64,000 nt of DNA from Fundicoccus sp052116145 (lineage in GTDB: Bacteria; Bacillota; Bacilli; Lactobacillales; Aerococcaceae): contig NZ_JBQKLQ010000005.1 in the NCBI RefSeq assembly GCF_052116145.1, forward strand, positions 124,001 through 188,000, in the 5' to 3' direction. Shown here piece after piece: positions 1-8,257 of the stretch; positions within the stretch are counted from its first letter, which is position 1; each line of letters begins with the position of its first letter. The position numbers and the translations under genes are program-made. The notes beneath the pieces are model-generated. The model saw nothing but the letters and a program-made list of their open reading frames with translations. It did no database searches and was not told the origin of the DNA.

Positions 1-651
1 AGTCACATTGTTAGCAGATGGAAATCTATCTATCACATCATCTGCTAATAAGGATGTTGCAAACGCTCCTGCTGAAAATCCTGTAACTAGCAATGTATCT
101 GGTTCATCAATGTACTTTTTAGCCTCATTAACAAAGTTGGAATAGTTTGTATACCCTTGATGATAAACTGTTTTTTCTTTTCCATCTTCAGTATAGGTAT
201 ACTCTCCTGTTCCCGTATGAAAATCTCCAGAAGCATAGGGTATCACCAAAAAAGACCAATCTTTGAATGGATTTTTATCGCTATCAGACCCAATTCCTAA
301 TTGAGCAACAAAATCCTGTCCCATCATGTTGGTAGCAAAAAATTCTTTGCCCCCTTTTGAAGTCTCATCATTAATACTTACGCCACCACCGAAGAAATAG
401 ACAACGACTTTATTTTCAGTTCCTTTTCTAAAAATCCCATGCCACTCGCTCCCATCGGAGGATTTTGTCCCCTCAGGTGTAACACGATACCATTTACCTA
501 TTTCTGGATCCCCCGTTAATTCAGGGAATGATTTGAGAAATGTCATCTTCAATGTAATAAATACGGCTAAAAGTAGTACTATAATGATTGAAAAAATTAT
601 ACCTACTATTTTAAACTTTCGTTTTTTCTTTTTTTTCAAAATGGCTTCCAT
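1..651 (-). CDS. Membrane-anchored alpha/beta hydrolase, pectin-acetylesterase-like (3' end outside window)
   Basis: The first 217 residues are visible; the gene runs off the left edge. Translation starts at ATG 651 after an AAGGAG ribosome site. A lysine-rich N-terminus (KKKKKRKFK) and one hydrophobic segment at about residues 13-33 suggest a type II anchor with the catalytic domain outside. The region YFFGGG (oxyanion-hole-like) and GFSAGAFAT at about residues 196-204 (nucleophile elbow G-x-S-x-G) are those of a serine hydrolase of the pectinacetylesterase/notum-like group. It is the last visible gene of a row of three hydrolases read from the promoter near 2.8-3.0 kb, after a 26-bp gap. 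The substrate cannot be told from sequence. Confidence 0.75.
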   Translation of the reverse strand, partial: MEAILKKKKKRKFKIVGIIFSIIIVLLLAVFITLKMTFLKSFPELTGDPEIGKWYRVTPEGTKSSDGSEWHGIFRKGTENKVVVYFFGGGVSINDETSKGGKEFFATNMMGQDFVAQLGIGSDSDKNPFKDWSFLVIPYASGDFHTGTGEYTYTEDGKEKTVYHQGYTNYSNFVNEAKKYIDEPDTLLVTGFSAGAFATSLLADDVIDRFPSANNVT

Positions 652-677
652 ACTAATTCTCCTTGAAATCTAGTTTA

Positions 678-1643
678 TTATTGATTTTTCTCGATATCCT
701 GCCAATTTGTATTGGTTAATATCTCTGCTTGCTCACCAACAAAGGATTTTTTGGCTTCTTCATCCCCATAAAGCTGATATAACATCCAAGCAGTCATATA
801 CCCATCAGAACGTTCAAGCATATCCTCGTGCTCGGCACCAGATGCTCTCGCACGAATTTTTGCAACATCTTCAGGAATTTTTTCATAAATCTCAATCATA
901 TCCTTTAAAGGACTCACACCCGCAAATTCTTTTGTAACATCTTCTACACCAGCATCATCTGATTTTCCTGTTCCCGCTACCATAAAATATGGAATTCTTA
1001 TTTTACTTATATCATAATCCCAACCCATATTCGTAGCGAGTAATGGATATGCAGCACTTCCTGTGAAGATTGTTTTATATGTTTTGCCGTTTTCATACTT
1101 TGTCACAGCTGCCAACGCTCCAGCTCCCCCCTGTGAGTAACCGATGATAGCAATATTTTCTTGATTAATTTTATCCGATAACACACTCTCGGTCCCAAGA
1201 GAAAGTACAAAATCCAGCGTTTTGGAAGCCGTCTCACCTGTCCCCGTTTGCGGATCATCATTGCCAACTACAATAAATCCCCAACTTGCCAGTCTATCAA
1301 AAAAGGGTTTGTAATTGACTGCTCTAGTACTACTCGCATTGACTACGAGTATCATTGGGTACTTTTTATTCGTATTCTCCAATTCTTTTGGATACCAGAT
1401 GCGTATCTTTTGGATACTTTGGTTATCAGAGTCGAATTCTGTATATGCTGTTTCAAAATCACCTCGATTGGAATACTTCATTTCAACCATCGAATCACTC
1501 TTAAAATCCTTATAGTATTCATCGGTAAGATATGCCTTTCCTTCGTCCATCTTGCCTTTGATAAACAGCACACTGATTATAATCACAATGACAATCATAA
1601 TAATCAATAAGGCTATACCAAATATTTTCAATAATTTTTTCAT
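678..1643 (-). CDS. Membrane-anchored alpha/beta hydrolase (chlorophyllase/dienelactone-hydrolase-like)
   Basis: 321 residues, ATG after AGGAGAT. The N-terminus has a strong membrane segment at about residues 8-29, then an extracytoplasmic domain. IIGYSQGGAGA at about residues 166-176 is the G-x-S-x-G nucleophile elbow, GNDDPQTGTGE lies where chlorophyllase-like enzymes carry an acid loop, and GAEHEDM near residue 270 supplies a plausible catalytic His. It sits between two other membrane-anchored hydrolases on the same strand, so a shared operon is likely. Substrate unknown; the family includes esterases and lipases that act on small esters. Confidence 0.8.
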   Translation of the reverse strand: MKKLLKIFGIALLIIMIVIVIIISVLFIKGKMDEGKAYLTDEYYKDFKSDSMVEMKYSNRGDFETAYTEFDSDNQSIQKIRIWYPKELENTNKKYPMILVVNASSTRAVNYKPFFDRLASWGFIVVGNDDPQTGTGETASKTLDFVLSLGTESVLSDKINQENIAIIGYSQGGAGALAAVTKYENGKTYKTIFTGSAAYPLLATNMGWDYDISKIRIPYFMVAGTGKSDDAGVEDVTKEFAGVSPLKDMIEIYEKIPEDVAKIRARASGAEHEDMLERSDGYMTAWMLYQLYGDEEAKKSFVGEQAEILTNTNWQDIEKNQ

Positions 1644-1744
1644 AACAAATCTCCTAATAAAATCAAGTTAACTTATGGATCAATTCACGCAAAATATAAA
1701 AAACCTCTTGATGATAAGACCATCATTCGAAATGATCTGACGCA

Positions 1745-2785
1745 TTATTTCGTTTTATCATTCAAGAAATCAATCAAACGGTCAAACGCCTCCTTTGCAA
1801 TCGGATCTGTGCGCTCTGCACCAATAAAGCCATGATCTTTGATCTCACCATATTCTATGTATGGATCAACAAGAATATTTTCACCTCCAAGCTCATTAAG
1901 TTTATTGTGCATGACATTCATATCGTGCCTATATTCACTTCCGAGCAAAAAAGCACTAGGATATTCCGCCGTTAAGCTTTCCATGTTGTTATATTTCAGA
2001 ATATCATCATTCGATAGATAGATACTTCCTTTTACATAATTACCAACAAGCATTTTCGTTGCAATATTAAAATTCTTATAGTCAAGAGGTGCATCATCTA
2101 ACACAACTGCTTTTACTTGATTCGGATTTAACACAGGTACAATACCTAATGACTCAGCATAGGTAGGATTCGTGATAATACTTCCAAGCTGACTTGTCAT
2201 AATTGCTCCAGCAGATGAACCCATGATTATGATATTATCCATATTCAGATGGTATTCCTTTTGATGCTCCATCATATAGGCAAAAGCACGGTTTGCTTGA
2301 ATCAATGGAACTGGAAAACGGCAATCGGGAACGAGACCATAGTCCACATTCACGATGTTATATCCTTGTGCACAAATATCGTCCAATAAAGCAGTAGAAT
2401 CAGTCTCTGCTAATGGATCGCCCATGTTCTTACTACCTGCAAAAAAACCTCCACCATGAAAATAGAAGAGGGTAGGACGATTTGTCATCAAGTTTGCATC
2501 AGGATATATTACATCCAGATAACTATTTGGATATTCTGCATCATAGCGAATTTCACTAATGAGATATTGACCATTTTCTTTTTTTCCATGAATAGGTTCA
2601 TAAAATGGTTCATAAGAATTAATGGGGGAATTTCCATACGTCAGTTTCTGAATCGCTCCCACAACTATCTGTGTATTTGTTGTAATGACAATATAAAGTA
2701 TTATAAGTAGCGTGATCAAAACACCAAATACTGAGAAAAATATTTTCAGCCCTTTATGTTTTTTCTTTGCAGTTCTCTCCTCCAC
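1745..2785 (-). CDS. Alpha/beta hydrolase / carboxylesterase (HSL/BD-FAE-like), first gene of the hydrolase row
   Basis: 346 residues. The start is GTG at 2785, chosen for the AGAGGAG site just upstream; no ATG fits as well. A lysine-rich cytoplasmic tail is followed by one membrane segment (about 14-34). HGGGFFAGS at about 110-118 is the hormone-sensitive-lipase-type oxyanion motif and MGSSAGAIM near 189 is the nucleophile elbow; KDHGFIG near 320 holds the likely catalytic His. The gene is divergent from the TetR gene, with a 20-bp palindrome in the shared gap, so it is probably the direct target of that repressor. Substrate unknown. Confidence 0.8.
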   Translation of the reverse strand: MEERTAKKKHKGLKIFFSVFGVLITLLIILYIVITTNTQIVVGAIQKLTYGNSPINSYEPFYEPIHGKKENGQYLISEIRYDAEYPNSYLDVIYPDANLMTNRPTLFYFHGGGFFAGSKNMGDPLAETDSTALLDDICAQGYNIVNVDYGLVPDCRFPVPLIQANRAFAYMMEHQKEYHLNMDNIIIMGSSAGAIMTSQLGSIITNPTYAESLGIVPVLNPNQVKAVVLDDAPLDYKNFNIATKMLVGNYVKGSIYLSNDDILKYNNMESLTAEYPSAFLLGSEYRHDMNVMHNKLNELGGENILVDPYIEYGEIKDHGFIGAERTDPIAKEAFDRLIDFLNDKTK

Positions 2786-2974
2786 TTTAGAATTCTCCTC
2801 TTTTCACTTTTACTATATTTTTTGTATTCCTTAAAAGCCCCATCAGATAATCATTAATAAGCTAACTTTCTTTCTTGATAAATACTATTCATTTTGTCTC
2901 GTCTAAGGCAAACAATAAATATCACTTGAATTATCGTTGTAACAAGTGTATCATATCTTTATTGAGGAAATAAG

Positions 2975-2994
2975 TGTTTCATCAAAATGAAACA
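2975..2994. promoter_or_regulatory. Palindromic operator, probable TetR-family site
   Basis: TGTTTCAT-caaa-ATGAAACA is a perfect 8-bp inverted repeat in the gap between the divergent hydrolase and TetR genes, about 25 bp before the TetR ATG. TetR-family proteins bind such short palindromes and usually repress their own gene and the divergent neighbour. The protein-site pairing is inferred from position only. Confidence 0.6.
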
Positions 2995-3018
2995 GATTGA
3001 AGAGGTTTGTATCATCTT

Positions 3019-3528
3019 ATGAATATTAATAACCACCAAAAAAAAACTTATGTAAAAAAACAGATTACTCTTGCCCTCCTAGAACTTTTAAAAGAGAAAG
3101 CTATAGATGAAATTTCTATTAGTGAACTTACAAAAAAAGCTCAGGTTGGAAGAGTATCATTTTACCGTAACTATCAAACGAAGGAAGATATTCTTAAGGA
3201 AGAATCTGATAGGCTCATAAATGAATGGGGAAAACTTTATGAATCAAATCCGGATTCTTCACCCCAGACACTTTTTCCTTCTCTATTTGATTTCTATAAA
3301 CAACATAAAGACTTTTATACAATTCTATATCATGCTGGTATGTCGACTATAATACAAGAAACCATTATTCGTACAATACAAATAACCCCTGAAATGGAAA
3401 ATATTGAAGCCTATATTAAGTCATTTTGGGCATATGGTATCTACGGTTGGTTAATTGAATGGATGAAACGCGGAATGCCTGAGTCTGGTGATGAACTCTA
3501 TCAATTGTTTAAGAACATGAATCAATAA
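3019..3528 (+). CDS. TetR/AcrR family transcriptional regulator
   Basis: 169 residues from ATG 3019. An in-frame TTG at 3007 also exists but lies directly against the AAGAGG site, so the ATG is preferred. Residues about 10-60 form the TetR helix-turn-helix, including ISISELTKKAQVGRVSFYRNY followed by KEDIL, typical of the family. The C-terminal half is a poorly conserved all-helical ligand domain (TetR_C_7-like). It is divergent from three anchored hydrolases and is preceded by the palindrome at 2975-2994, which suggests local control of those hydrolases in response to an unknown small molecule. Confidence 0.85.
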   Translation: MNINNHQKKTYVKKQITLALLELLKEKAIDEISISELTKKAQVGRVSFYRNYQTKEDILKEESDRLINEWGKLYESNPDSSPQTLFPSLFDFYKQHKDFYTILYHAGMSTIIQETIIRTIQITPEMENIEAYIKSFWAYGIYGWLIEWMKRGMPESGDELYQLFKNMNQ

Positions 3529-3887
3529 CCTCATTCAAGTCTTAAATTAAAACCAACACTTATACGGCATTAGAGTTTTAGATTTTTATGTGCATTTACC
3601 GTACTAGTCGCTTTCTAAAAATACTTCGCTTTTACTTTATTGATATTTATTCTTCTTTTTACAACATAATGAGTGTTCTGAAAAAAATGATATTCGTTTC
3701 AAGAGGGGGGGTGCAAGGGGGTGCATTTTTCATGTCATTCATTTCCTGGTGTATGCTTGCACTCTTAGATATGTATGTTCCCTCTTACATAATTTTTCAC
3801 CTAACAAACAAGGGGTATCCCAAGCTAACATTACCTTTTAACGATAATCTTAGAATAATCCCCTGTTTTCTACACTTTATTTACTTG
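3529..3887. other. Intergenic stretch with no convincing gene
   Basis: About 360 bp after the TetR stop. An open frame on the + strand runs from about 3588, but it has no good ribosome site, has a composition unlike a gene, and overlaps the methyltransferase scar that follows. A G-run (GGGGGGG near 3706) is the only notable local sequence. Confidence 0.4.
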
Positions 3888-3950
3888 TCAGGGTGCAACT
3901 TTTGACATCAAAGCTAGCGTCTCCACATGTGTTGAGCATAAGCTTTGGAT
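3888..3950 (-). pseudogene. Scar A: 3' coding end of an RlmCD-type rRNA methyltransferase
   Basis: On the minus strand this reads ...CSTHVETLALMSKVAP followed by a stop at 3888-3890. THVET plus a short hydrophobic tail is the conserved C-terminus of TrmA/RlmC/RlmD-type m5U methyltransferases; compare TTHVETVCLL in the intact gene ending at 51954. Nothing else of the gene is present. It is one of six such scraps in the window, all in the same orientation. Confidence 0.65.
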
Positions 3951-3998
3951 TGATTTTGATATTTTGGAAGCGGATCTAGTTAAATGACATTAGTCATT

Positions 3999-4053
3999 AC
4001 TAGCAAACTACTGTCAAATTACTACAAAATCTACTCTCAATTACTATTAAACT
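3999..4053. repeat. Helically phased ACT repeats, copy A
   Basis: The triplet ACT, mostly within TTACT or CTACT, recurs at 3999, 4010, 4021, 4033, 4043 and 4051, that is every 8-12 bp. A better-phased version lies at 5667-5732. Both follow an RlmCD scar. The phasing would place the repeats on one face of the helix, as in iterons or centromere-like sites; function unknown. Confidence 0.45.
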
Positions 4054-4073
4054 AACAAGGTTAAAAATTTCTA

Positions 4074-4504
4074 TTAGCGAAGCGAATAGTATTGTTTGGG
4101 ATCATTCTTTGAATTACCGTGCCATCCAACTGCTCCTTTTTCCAACATTTTAAAAAAAATTTTCTAGTTGTCTCTGTAATCATTTCAATTAATTCAGCAG
4201 TTATTTTTACTGTAATCCGATCATTTCCCTATAAATAAGCCCATATTTTGCGTTCATTTTCATTGAATTCATCAAAATCTAGTTTATTCTCTATGTCATC
4301 TACTCGTTCATCCAATCTCATTTGGCGTGAAGCATAGTTGTTTTCTAAATTCAAAACGATAGAATACCTGTTAAATATTAGCAGCCTGAAAATTCTTCTC
4401 TTAGATAGAAGATATCCACTGTAAGCTTTTGTATGTGGAGATATATCAACATTCTCTTTTGCGATTTTAATAAAAAGGACACTCTTACTAAAGAGTGCCC
4501 TCAA
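4074..4504 (-). pseudogene. Decayed C-terminus of a helix-turn-helix protein (divergent-AAA/RecG-like group)
   Basis: The frame starting near 4504 reads to ...NENERKIWAYL, meets TAG at 4229-4231, and continues in the same frame with GNDRITVKITAELIEMI. A slip in a run of T/A near 4150 then moves to a frame reading KMLEKGAVGWHGNSKNDPK and ending at TAA 4074-4076. The pattern ERKIxxYLxxNDRIT...TxRxxLxxMLEKGxV is the C-terminal winged helix seen in 'putative DNA binding' (AlbA_2/divergent AAA) proteins. One stop, one frameshift and a missing front part make it non-functional. It lies with the AraC gene between scars A and B. Confidence 0.55.
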
Positions 4505-4521
4505 CCATAACAGTGATATAA

Positions 4522-5400
4522 TTAGTAGTTATTTTTCTTTACCGGAATCCAGATTTCACTTCGGTACTTCGGATTTTCGGTGTCAGGACTCTCGTTCCAC
4601 AAAATTTCTGGCCCCGGCGCAACCTCGTACCCTGAGGATGGAAACCATTCAGAGTATATCCTCCCCCATACATTTTGAAGTGTTTCTGGGAATGGCCCAA
4701 CAGATTCGAAAACAGCCCAAGTACTGGCTTCTATTTCCAATACATCGAATTTTCCTGTTTCATCACTTGAAGTTGTTACACCGATATAATGATCCAGCTC
4801 GCCTTTTTCTTCCATTCTTCCTTCCGAAAAATTAGCAGATGCACTAATAATACCTGTTGGCTCTATATTTGAGAGTGCTTTTAATTCATTAATAACCTTA
4901 GGGGTTAAAAGTTCAGTCATTTTTGCAATCTCTGGATTGACCCCTTCAAAAACAATTGCAACTCTCTTTTTAAATCCTACTAACTTAAACGACCCTTTCT
5001 CAACAATACGATAATTCATCTCGCATCCTCCTTTAATTGATAATTGAAAGGTCATTCTAGGATAGGCTTTTAACTGCGTGTTCTCACTTCTTGCTTCAGA
5101 AGGAAGAATACCATGCATAGAATGAAAAGCACGGGAAAACGAATCAGCTGAATCATAACCATATTTGACAGCCACATCGATTATTCTCAAATTTGTATCT
5201 TTCAAATCAAGAGCAGCCAGCGTTAATCTCCTTCTTCGAATATATTCTGACAAACCAATTCCTGATAAAAATGAAAACATCCTTTTAAAATGATACTCTG
5301 AGCAGTAAGCAATTTTCGACACTTCACTGTAATCAATTTCTTCAGTTAGATGCTCTTCAATATATGCCAAAGCTTTATTCATATTACTTAACGTATCCAT
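4522..5400 (-). CDS. AraC family regulator with GyrI-like effector domain
   Basis: 292 residues from ATG 5400, chosen because AAAGGAGG lies directly upstream; a longer in-frame reading to 5466 lacks a site. Residues about 1-110 carry two AraC helix-turn-helices (EIDYSEVSKIAYCSEYHFKR; DVAVKYGYDSADSFSRAF). Residues about 135-290 are a GyrI-like domain ending in SEIWIPV, the usual drug-sensing end of Rob/SbmC-type regulators. A second protein of the same architecture lies at 45830-46696, also between RlmCD scars. Probably activates a multidrug or detoxification gene that is not adjacent. Confidence 0.85.
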   Translation of the reverse strand: MDTLSNMNKALAYIEEHLTEEIDYSEVSKIAYCSEYHFKRMFSFLSGIGLSEYIRRRRLTLAALDLKDTNLRIIDVAVKYGYDSADSFSRAFHSMHGILPSEARSENTQLKAYPRMTFQLSIKGGCEMNYRIVEKGSFKLVGFKKRVAIVFEGVNPEIAKMTELLTPKVINELKALSNIEPTGIISASANFSEGRMEEKGELDHYIGVTTSSDETGKFDVLEIEASTWAVFESVGPFPETLQNVWGRIYSEWFPSSGYEVAPGPEILWNESPDTENPKYRSEIWIPVKKNNY

Positions 5401-5580
5401 CAAACAACCTCCTTTCAATTTCAATATTATCAAAGGATTTAATTCCCCACCCGATAATCTGTGCACAATAAAGTCGACTAAGTTTAAAAATATTACTTAC
5501 AATTACAACTATTATAATGAACTGAACTTCATCTACAATTAAAGACTTAGGGAGTTCTTCCGCTGAAATGTTACAAACCA

Positions 5581-5620
5581 CAAGCGTCTCAACATGTGGC
5601 GAGGATAAGTTGTGGATTGA
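5581..5620 (-). pseudogene. Scar B: RlmCD-type 3' coding end
   Basis: The minus strand reads ...NLSSPHVETLVV in frame, matching the HVET signature of RlmCD-type C-termini, then runs into unrelated sequence without the normal stop. The upstream (right-hand) flank resembles that of scar A, so A and B are direct repeats bracketing the pseudogene at 4074-4504 and the AraC gene. Confidence 0.6.
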
Positions 5621-5666
5621 TAATATGATGTTGGAGTAGGCTTATGTTCGAATGATGTTGGTAATT

Positions 5667-5732
5667 ACTATAGAGTTACTGTAAACTCACTGCCAAATAC
5701 TATAAAGTTACTAGCAATTACTATCAAACACT
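5667..5732. repeat. Helically phased ACT repeats, copy B
   Basis: Seven copies of ACT, mostly as TTACT(A/G), start at 5667, 5678, 5689, 5699, 5710, 5720 and 5730. The spacings of 11, 11, 10, 11, 10 and 10 average about 10.5 bp, one helical turn. It lies just beyond scar B, as copy A lies just beyond scar A. Comparable 10-11-bp iterons are known at plasmid centromeres (R1 parC) and replication origins; here the role is unknown. Confidence 0.6.
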
Positions 5733-5766
5733 ACCCCAAAATATGTGTTTAAGGTTTAGCCATGGT

Positions 5767-5835
5767 TGTAGTGAACCCCAAAAGTTGGAGTTTATTTAAT
5801 TGAATATTAAGCAGCTAATTGAGTGTCTTGTTTTC
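5767..5835 (-). mobile_element. 69-bp fragment of an IS3-family terminus
   Basis: Identical over 69 bp to the outer end of the IS at 17438-17506, beginning TGTAGTGAACCCCAAAAG and running into the last codons of the transposase. The IS is cut inside its gene and joined directly to the zinc-ribbon gene at 5834. It marks the left boundary of the foreign block. Confidence 0.85.
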
Positions 5836-6193
5836 ATAGCGCTGTTCCACACTGACCGCAAAATCGAGCACCGAGAACAACGCCGGAGCCACATTTCGAG
5901 CAGAACTTTATCTGCGGCTCAGCTTGGTATGTCAGCGGCAGATCCTCATTCGGCGCAGCGTCAGACAGAAACAGCCAGTATATATCCTCGCCATCCTCGC
6001 ATAAACCGATGGCTCCGGCAGGCGATACCACATAAAAGCTGTCCTCGTCCATAGGATTTTCACTGTCGCTTGTCTCGGCAAGCACCAGCAAGCCTTTTAC
6101 GTCGTAGTTATCATTGGAAGTGGCAAAACTCCAGCTATTACAGCGTGTTACGGCGAATTCCACCGCCTCTAGCAATGTATTGAATTTTTTCAT
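5834..6193 (-). CDS. Small protein with C-terminal zinc ribbon
   Basis: 119 residues from ATG 6193 (GGAGGGAG upstream). Most of the protein is an unrecognised acidic domain (LLVLAETSDSENPMDEDSFY). The C-terminus, from about residue 93, is a zinc-ribbon of the form FCSKCG...RFCGQCG, as in the other zinc-ribbon proteins of the block. The stop codon TGA at 5834-5836 overlaps the last base of the IS fragment, so the natural C-terminus may have been trimmed by a residue or so. Last gene of the minus-strand row that starts near 14.6 kb; function unknown. Confidence 0.6.
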   Translation of the reverse strand: MKKFNTLLEAVEFAVTRCNSWSFATSNDNYDVKGLLVLAETSDSENPMDEDSFYVVSPAGAIGLCEDGEDIYWLFLSDAAPNEDLPLTYQAEPQIKFCSKCGSGVVLGARFCGQCGTAL

Positions 6194-6212
6194 TAAAAAT
6201 CTCCCTCCTTTT

Positions 6213-7541
6213 TTATTTGAACAGCAGATTATTACACCGCTTACAGCGGTCATTTTGTATGGGGTTCATCATGGAGCAGACATTGCAGTAAATGATACGG
6301 TCTTTAGATTTGTCGTACTTCTCGTATGTACCGAATTTGGGATGAAACCGCACCCTGTCACCAACGGAGAGATAATCATACATATGCCGCCCGCTGCCCT
6401 TTTCCACGATGGTCTTTTTCTTGTCTGCATCGGTGTTAATGATTGTGGTATATTCCGTATAGGTTCTGTAATTATCATCCTCCCCGCCCCTATGTTCGCT
6501 TTTCTCCTTGCTATACTTATTGACGACCACACCCTCCCACATTGGTTGCTTGGTTCTTCTCAACGCCAGCAGATTAACGACCAGCATAACAAGAGCAATG
6601 CCAACACCGATGACAAGGGATTCTCCAAACGGGAAATCATCCATCAGCAGACCGGCAATGGGAAAGCCGATGAGCGGCACGAAAACCAATATCCACATAC
6701 AGCCAATAGAGGATTTCCTGTTTATCTGTGCAGCGGCCAGTATCTCAGGGCAGTTATACCTGTCGGAAAAGCCGACCAGCCCCGCTCCGCTCTGTGGGGG
6801 CGCGGGAGTTGCTACATGGTGTGGTTCCATCGACTCCGACGTTGCCGAATTCACCGCCTTTCCGCAGCCAATACAAAATTCGGCTCCCTCCGGAAGCGTT
6901 GCGCCGCAAGCAGTACACACACCGGGGGCGTTTGTTTGTATTTTTGTGCCGCAGCTTGAACAGAAAGCCATACCCTTCGTAATCTTGTTTCCACAGTTGG
7001 GACAAAACATATACGTATCACTCCTTTGCTCGATAATTTGAAATGCAGCGGGCTTCCTCGACGCTGGTTTCTTCTTTTTTCCTCGTCTGGCTGTGCGTAT
7101 GACAAGCAGCAGCAAAAGCAGAGAATAGATAGGGGTGAGAATGTGGTAAATAATTCCCCCTTCGCCCATCTCGCTAAATTCGCTCAGCATGGCGGGCTTA
7201 TTCACATAAGGTAAAAAGCTAAGGTAGCGGATGCGCTCGGAGCGCGTTTCGCCCTCATCTAAGCTCGGCCATGCCTCGTCGCTGCTATAGATCACATAAC
7301 CCTGGTATTCCTTGCCATTTGCTATAAACCAATATCCCTTGGAAACGGTTCGTGAGCGATTTGGCTCCGCATTCGTGTCATCCAGTCTAGATTCGTAGCT
7401 GTCCACCGTGCCCATAACGCTGTCGCCCCATATCGCCAGAGCCAGCGTGGAGAGACTTGAATACATGGCAAACAGCAGGACAGTGTAGATCAGGATAAGG
7501 ATGGGCAGGGGGATGTTTTTATTCGTTTTCTTCTTTGCCAT
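6213..7541 (-). CDS. Membrane protein with DUF3592-like domain, double zinc ribbon and second membrane domain
   Basis: 442 residues from ATG 7541 (AAAGGAG upstream). Order: membrane segment about 10-30; extracytoplasmic DUF3592-like part (VMGTVDSYESRLDD...KGYWFIANGKEY); membrane segment about 130-150; zinc ribbons FCPNCG...FCSSCG and CTACG...FCIGCG at about 182-235; two more membrane segments about 285-330; a second DUF3592-like stretch; and a C-terminal ribbon CNVCS...CKRCN. An internal ATG (codon for MFCPNCG, near 7008) has its own AAAGGAG site, so this may be two ancestral genes fused in frame. The N-terminal part is closely similar to the truncated gene at 7841-8218. Function unknown. Confidence 0.65.
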   Translation of the reverse strand: MAKKKTNKNIPLPILILIYTVLLFAMYSSLSTLALAIWGDSVMGTVDSYESRLDDTNAEPNRSRTVSKGYWFIANGKEYQGYVIYSSDEAWPSLDEGETRSERIRYLSFLPYVNKPAMLSEFSEMGEGGIIYHILTPIYSLLLLLLVIRTARRGKKKKPASRKPAAFQIIEQRSDTYMFCPNCGNKITKGMAFCSSCGTKIQTNAPGVCTACGATLPEGAEFCIGCGKAVNSATSESMEPHHVATPAPPQSGAGLVGFSDRYNCPEILAAAQINRKSSIGCMWILVFVPLIGFPIAGLLMDDFPFGESLVIGVGIALVMLVVNLLALRRTKQPMWEGVVVNKYSKEKSEHRGGEDDNYRTYTEYTTIINTDADKKKTIVEKGSGRHMYDYLSVGDRVRFHPKFGTYEKYDKSKDRIIYCNVCSMMNPIQNDRCKRCNNLLFK

Positions 7542-7554
7542 CGGGACGCTCCTT

Positions 7555-7917
7555 TCATTGTTGTTCGAAGTCACACTTTTTACGCCAGCCTACGCCAAAC
7601 AGATGCAGAACGGTAAGCAGAAAAAGCGGCGGCAGCGTGAGCGCGGCATAGGAGTGAAGCGGAACGATCAGCAGCACCACCGCCGCCAGTTGTATATAGC
7701 CAAGCATCCGACACCAGCAATGTCGGTGGAGCCTCCCCGCAAAGGCCAACCCCGCGATGGCCGTGACCATAGAAAAGATGTACGCTATTCCAGCCGCGAA
7801 GCAACCCGCTCCGGCGTAGGTGTAGTCCAGCGCCGCATTGTCAATGAGGTTTAAGCACCACAGCAGCATGGGTAAGGCGGCAAGCAGCATCAGTACGGAT
7901 GAAATCCGCAGAAGCAT
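7555..7917 (-). CDS. Small multi-pass membrane protein, unknown
   Basis: About 120 residues from ATG 7917, with an in-frame GTG at 7932 as an alternative. Four hydrophobic segments: about 5-25, 37-58, 72-92 and 95-113. The C-terminus GWRKKCDFEQQ overlaps the ribosome site of the next gene. Its start lies inside the end of the upstream frame 7841-8218, and no good ribosome site of its own is visible, so it may be translationally coupled or be the 3' part of a gene whose start was lost in a fusion. Confidence 0.45.
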   Translation of the reverse strand: MLLRISSVLMLLAALPMLLWCLNLIDNAALDYTYAGAGCFAAGIAYIFSMVTAIAGLAFAGRLHRHCWCRMLGYIQLAAVVLLIVPLHSYAALTLPPLFLLTVLHLFGVGWRKKCDFEQQ

Positions 7918-8218
7918 TCGTTTTGGCTTCACCGTCTTTGAGCCGGGGCCAAGATTCGTCGCTTTGGTACATCACATATCCCCGGTATTCCTTACCATTC
8001 ACCATAAAATAATAACCTTTAGAGATGGTGCGAGACCGATTTTCTCCCGCACTTGGATCATCCAATCGGCTGTTATAGCTATCCACCGTCCCCATAACTC
8101 TGTTACCCCACAGCCCCAAGGCAATGGTAATGAGGCTATTATAGATGGCAAATAAGAGACATGCGTAAATCAGAATGAGGATGGGTAGTGGTATTTTATT
8201 GTTCTTTTTCCTTGCCAT
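7841..8218 (-). pseudogene. Truncated DUF3592-like membrane protein, paralogue of the next gene
   Basis: Starts at ATG 8218 after AAAGGAGG. Residues 1-100 (membrane segment, VMGTVDSYNSRLDD, KGYYFMVNGKEYRGYV, DESWPRLKDGEAK) match the N-terminus of the 442-residue protein almost position for position. The similarity ends abruptly at DGEAK, near 7930, and the frame then runs out of phase through the small membrane gene. A deletion that joined the duplicated gene to its neighbour explains this. The remaining product would be a single-pass protein with half a domain. Confidence 0.55.
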
Positions 8219-8257
8219 GAAAATTACCTCCTTTCATCGTGCTAGACTCACTTTGGC

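Noticed and set aside
3588..3905. A 105-codon gene on the + strand
   Set aside because: No ribosome site, odd composition, and it overlaps the RlmCD scar on the other strand.
6114..7041. Long + strand frames opposite the zinc-ribbon genes
   Set aside because: They mirror the third-position pattern of the minus-strand genes and lack ribosome sites.
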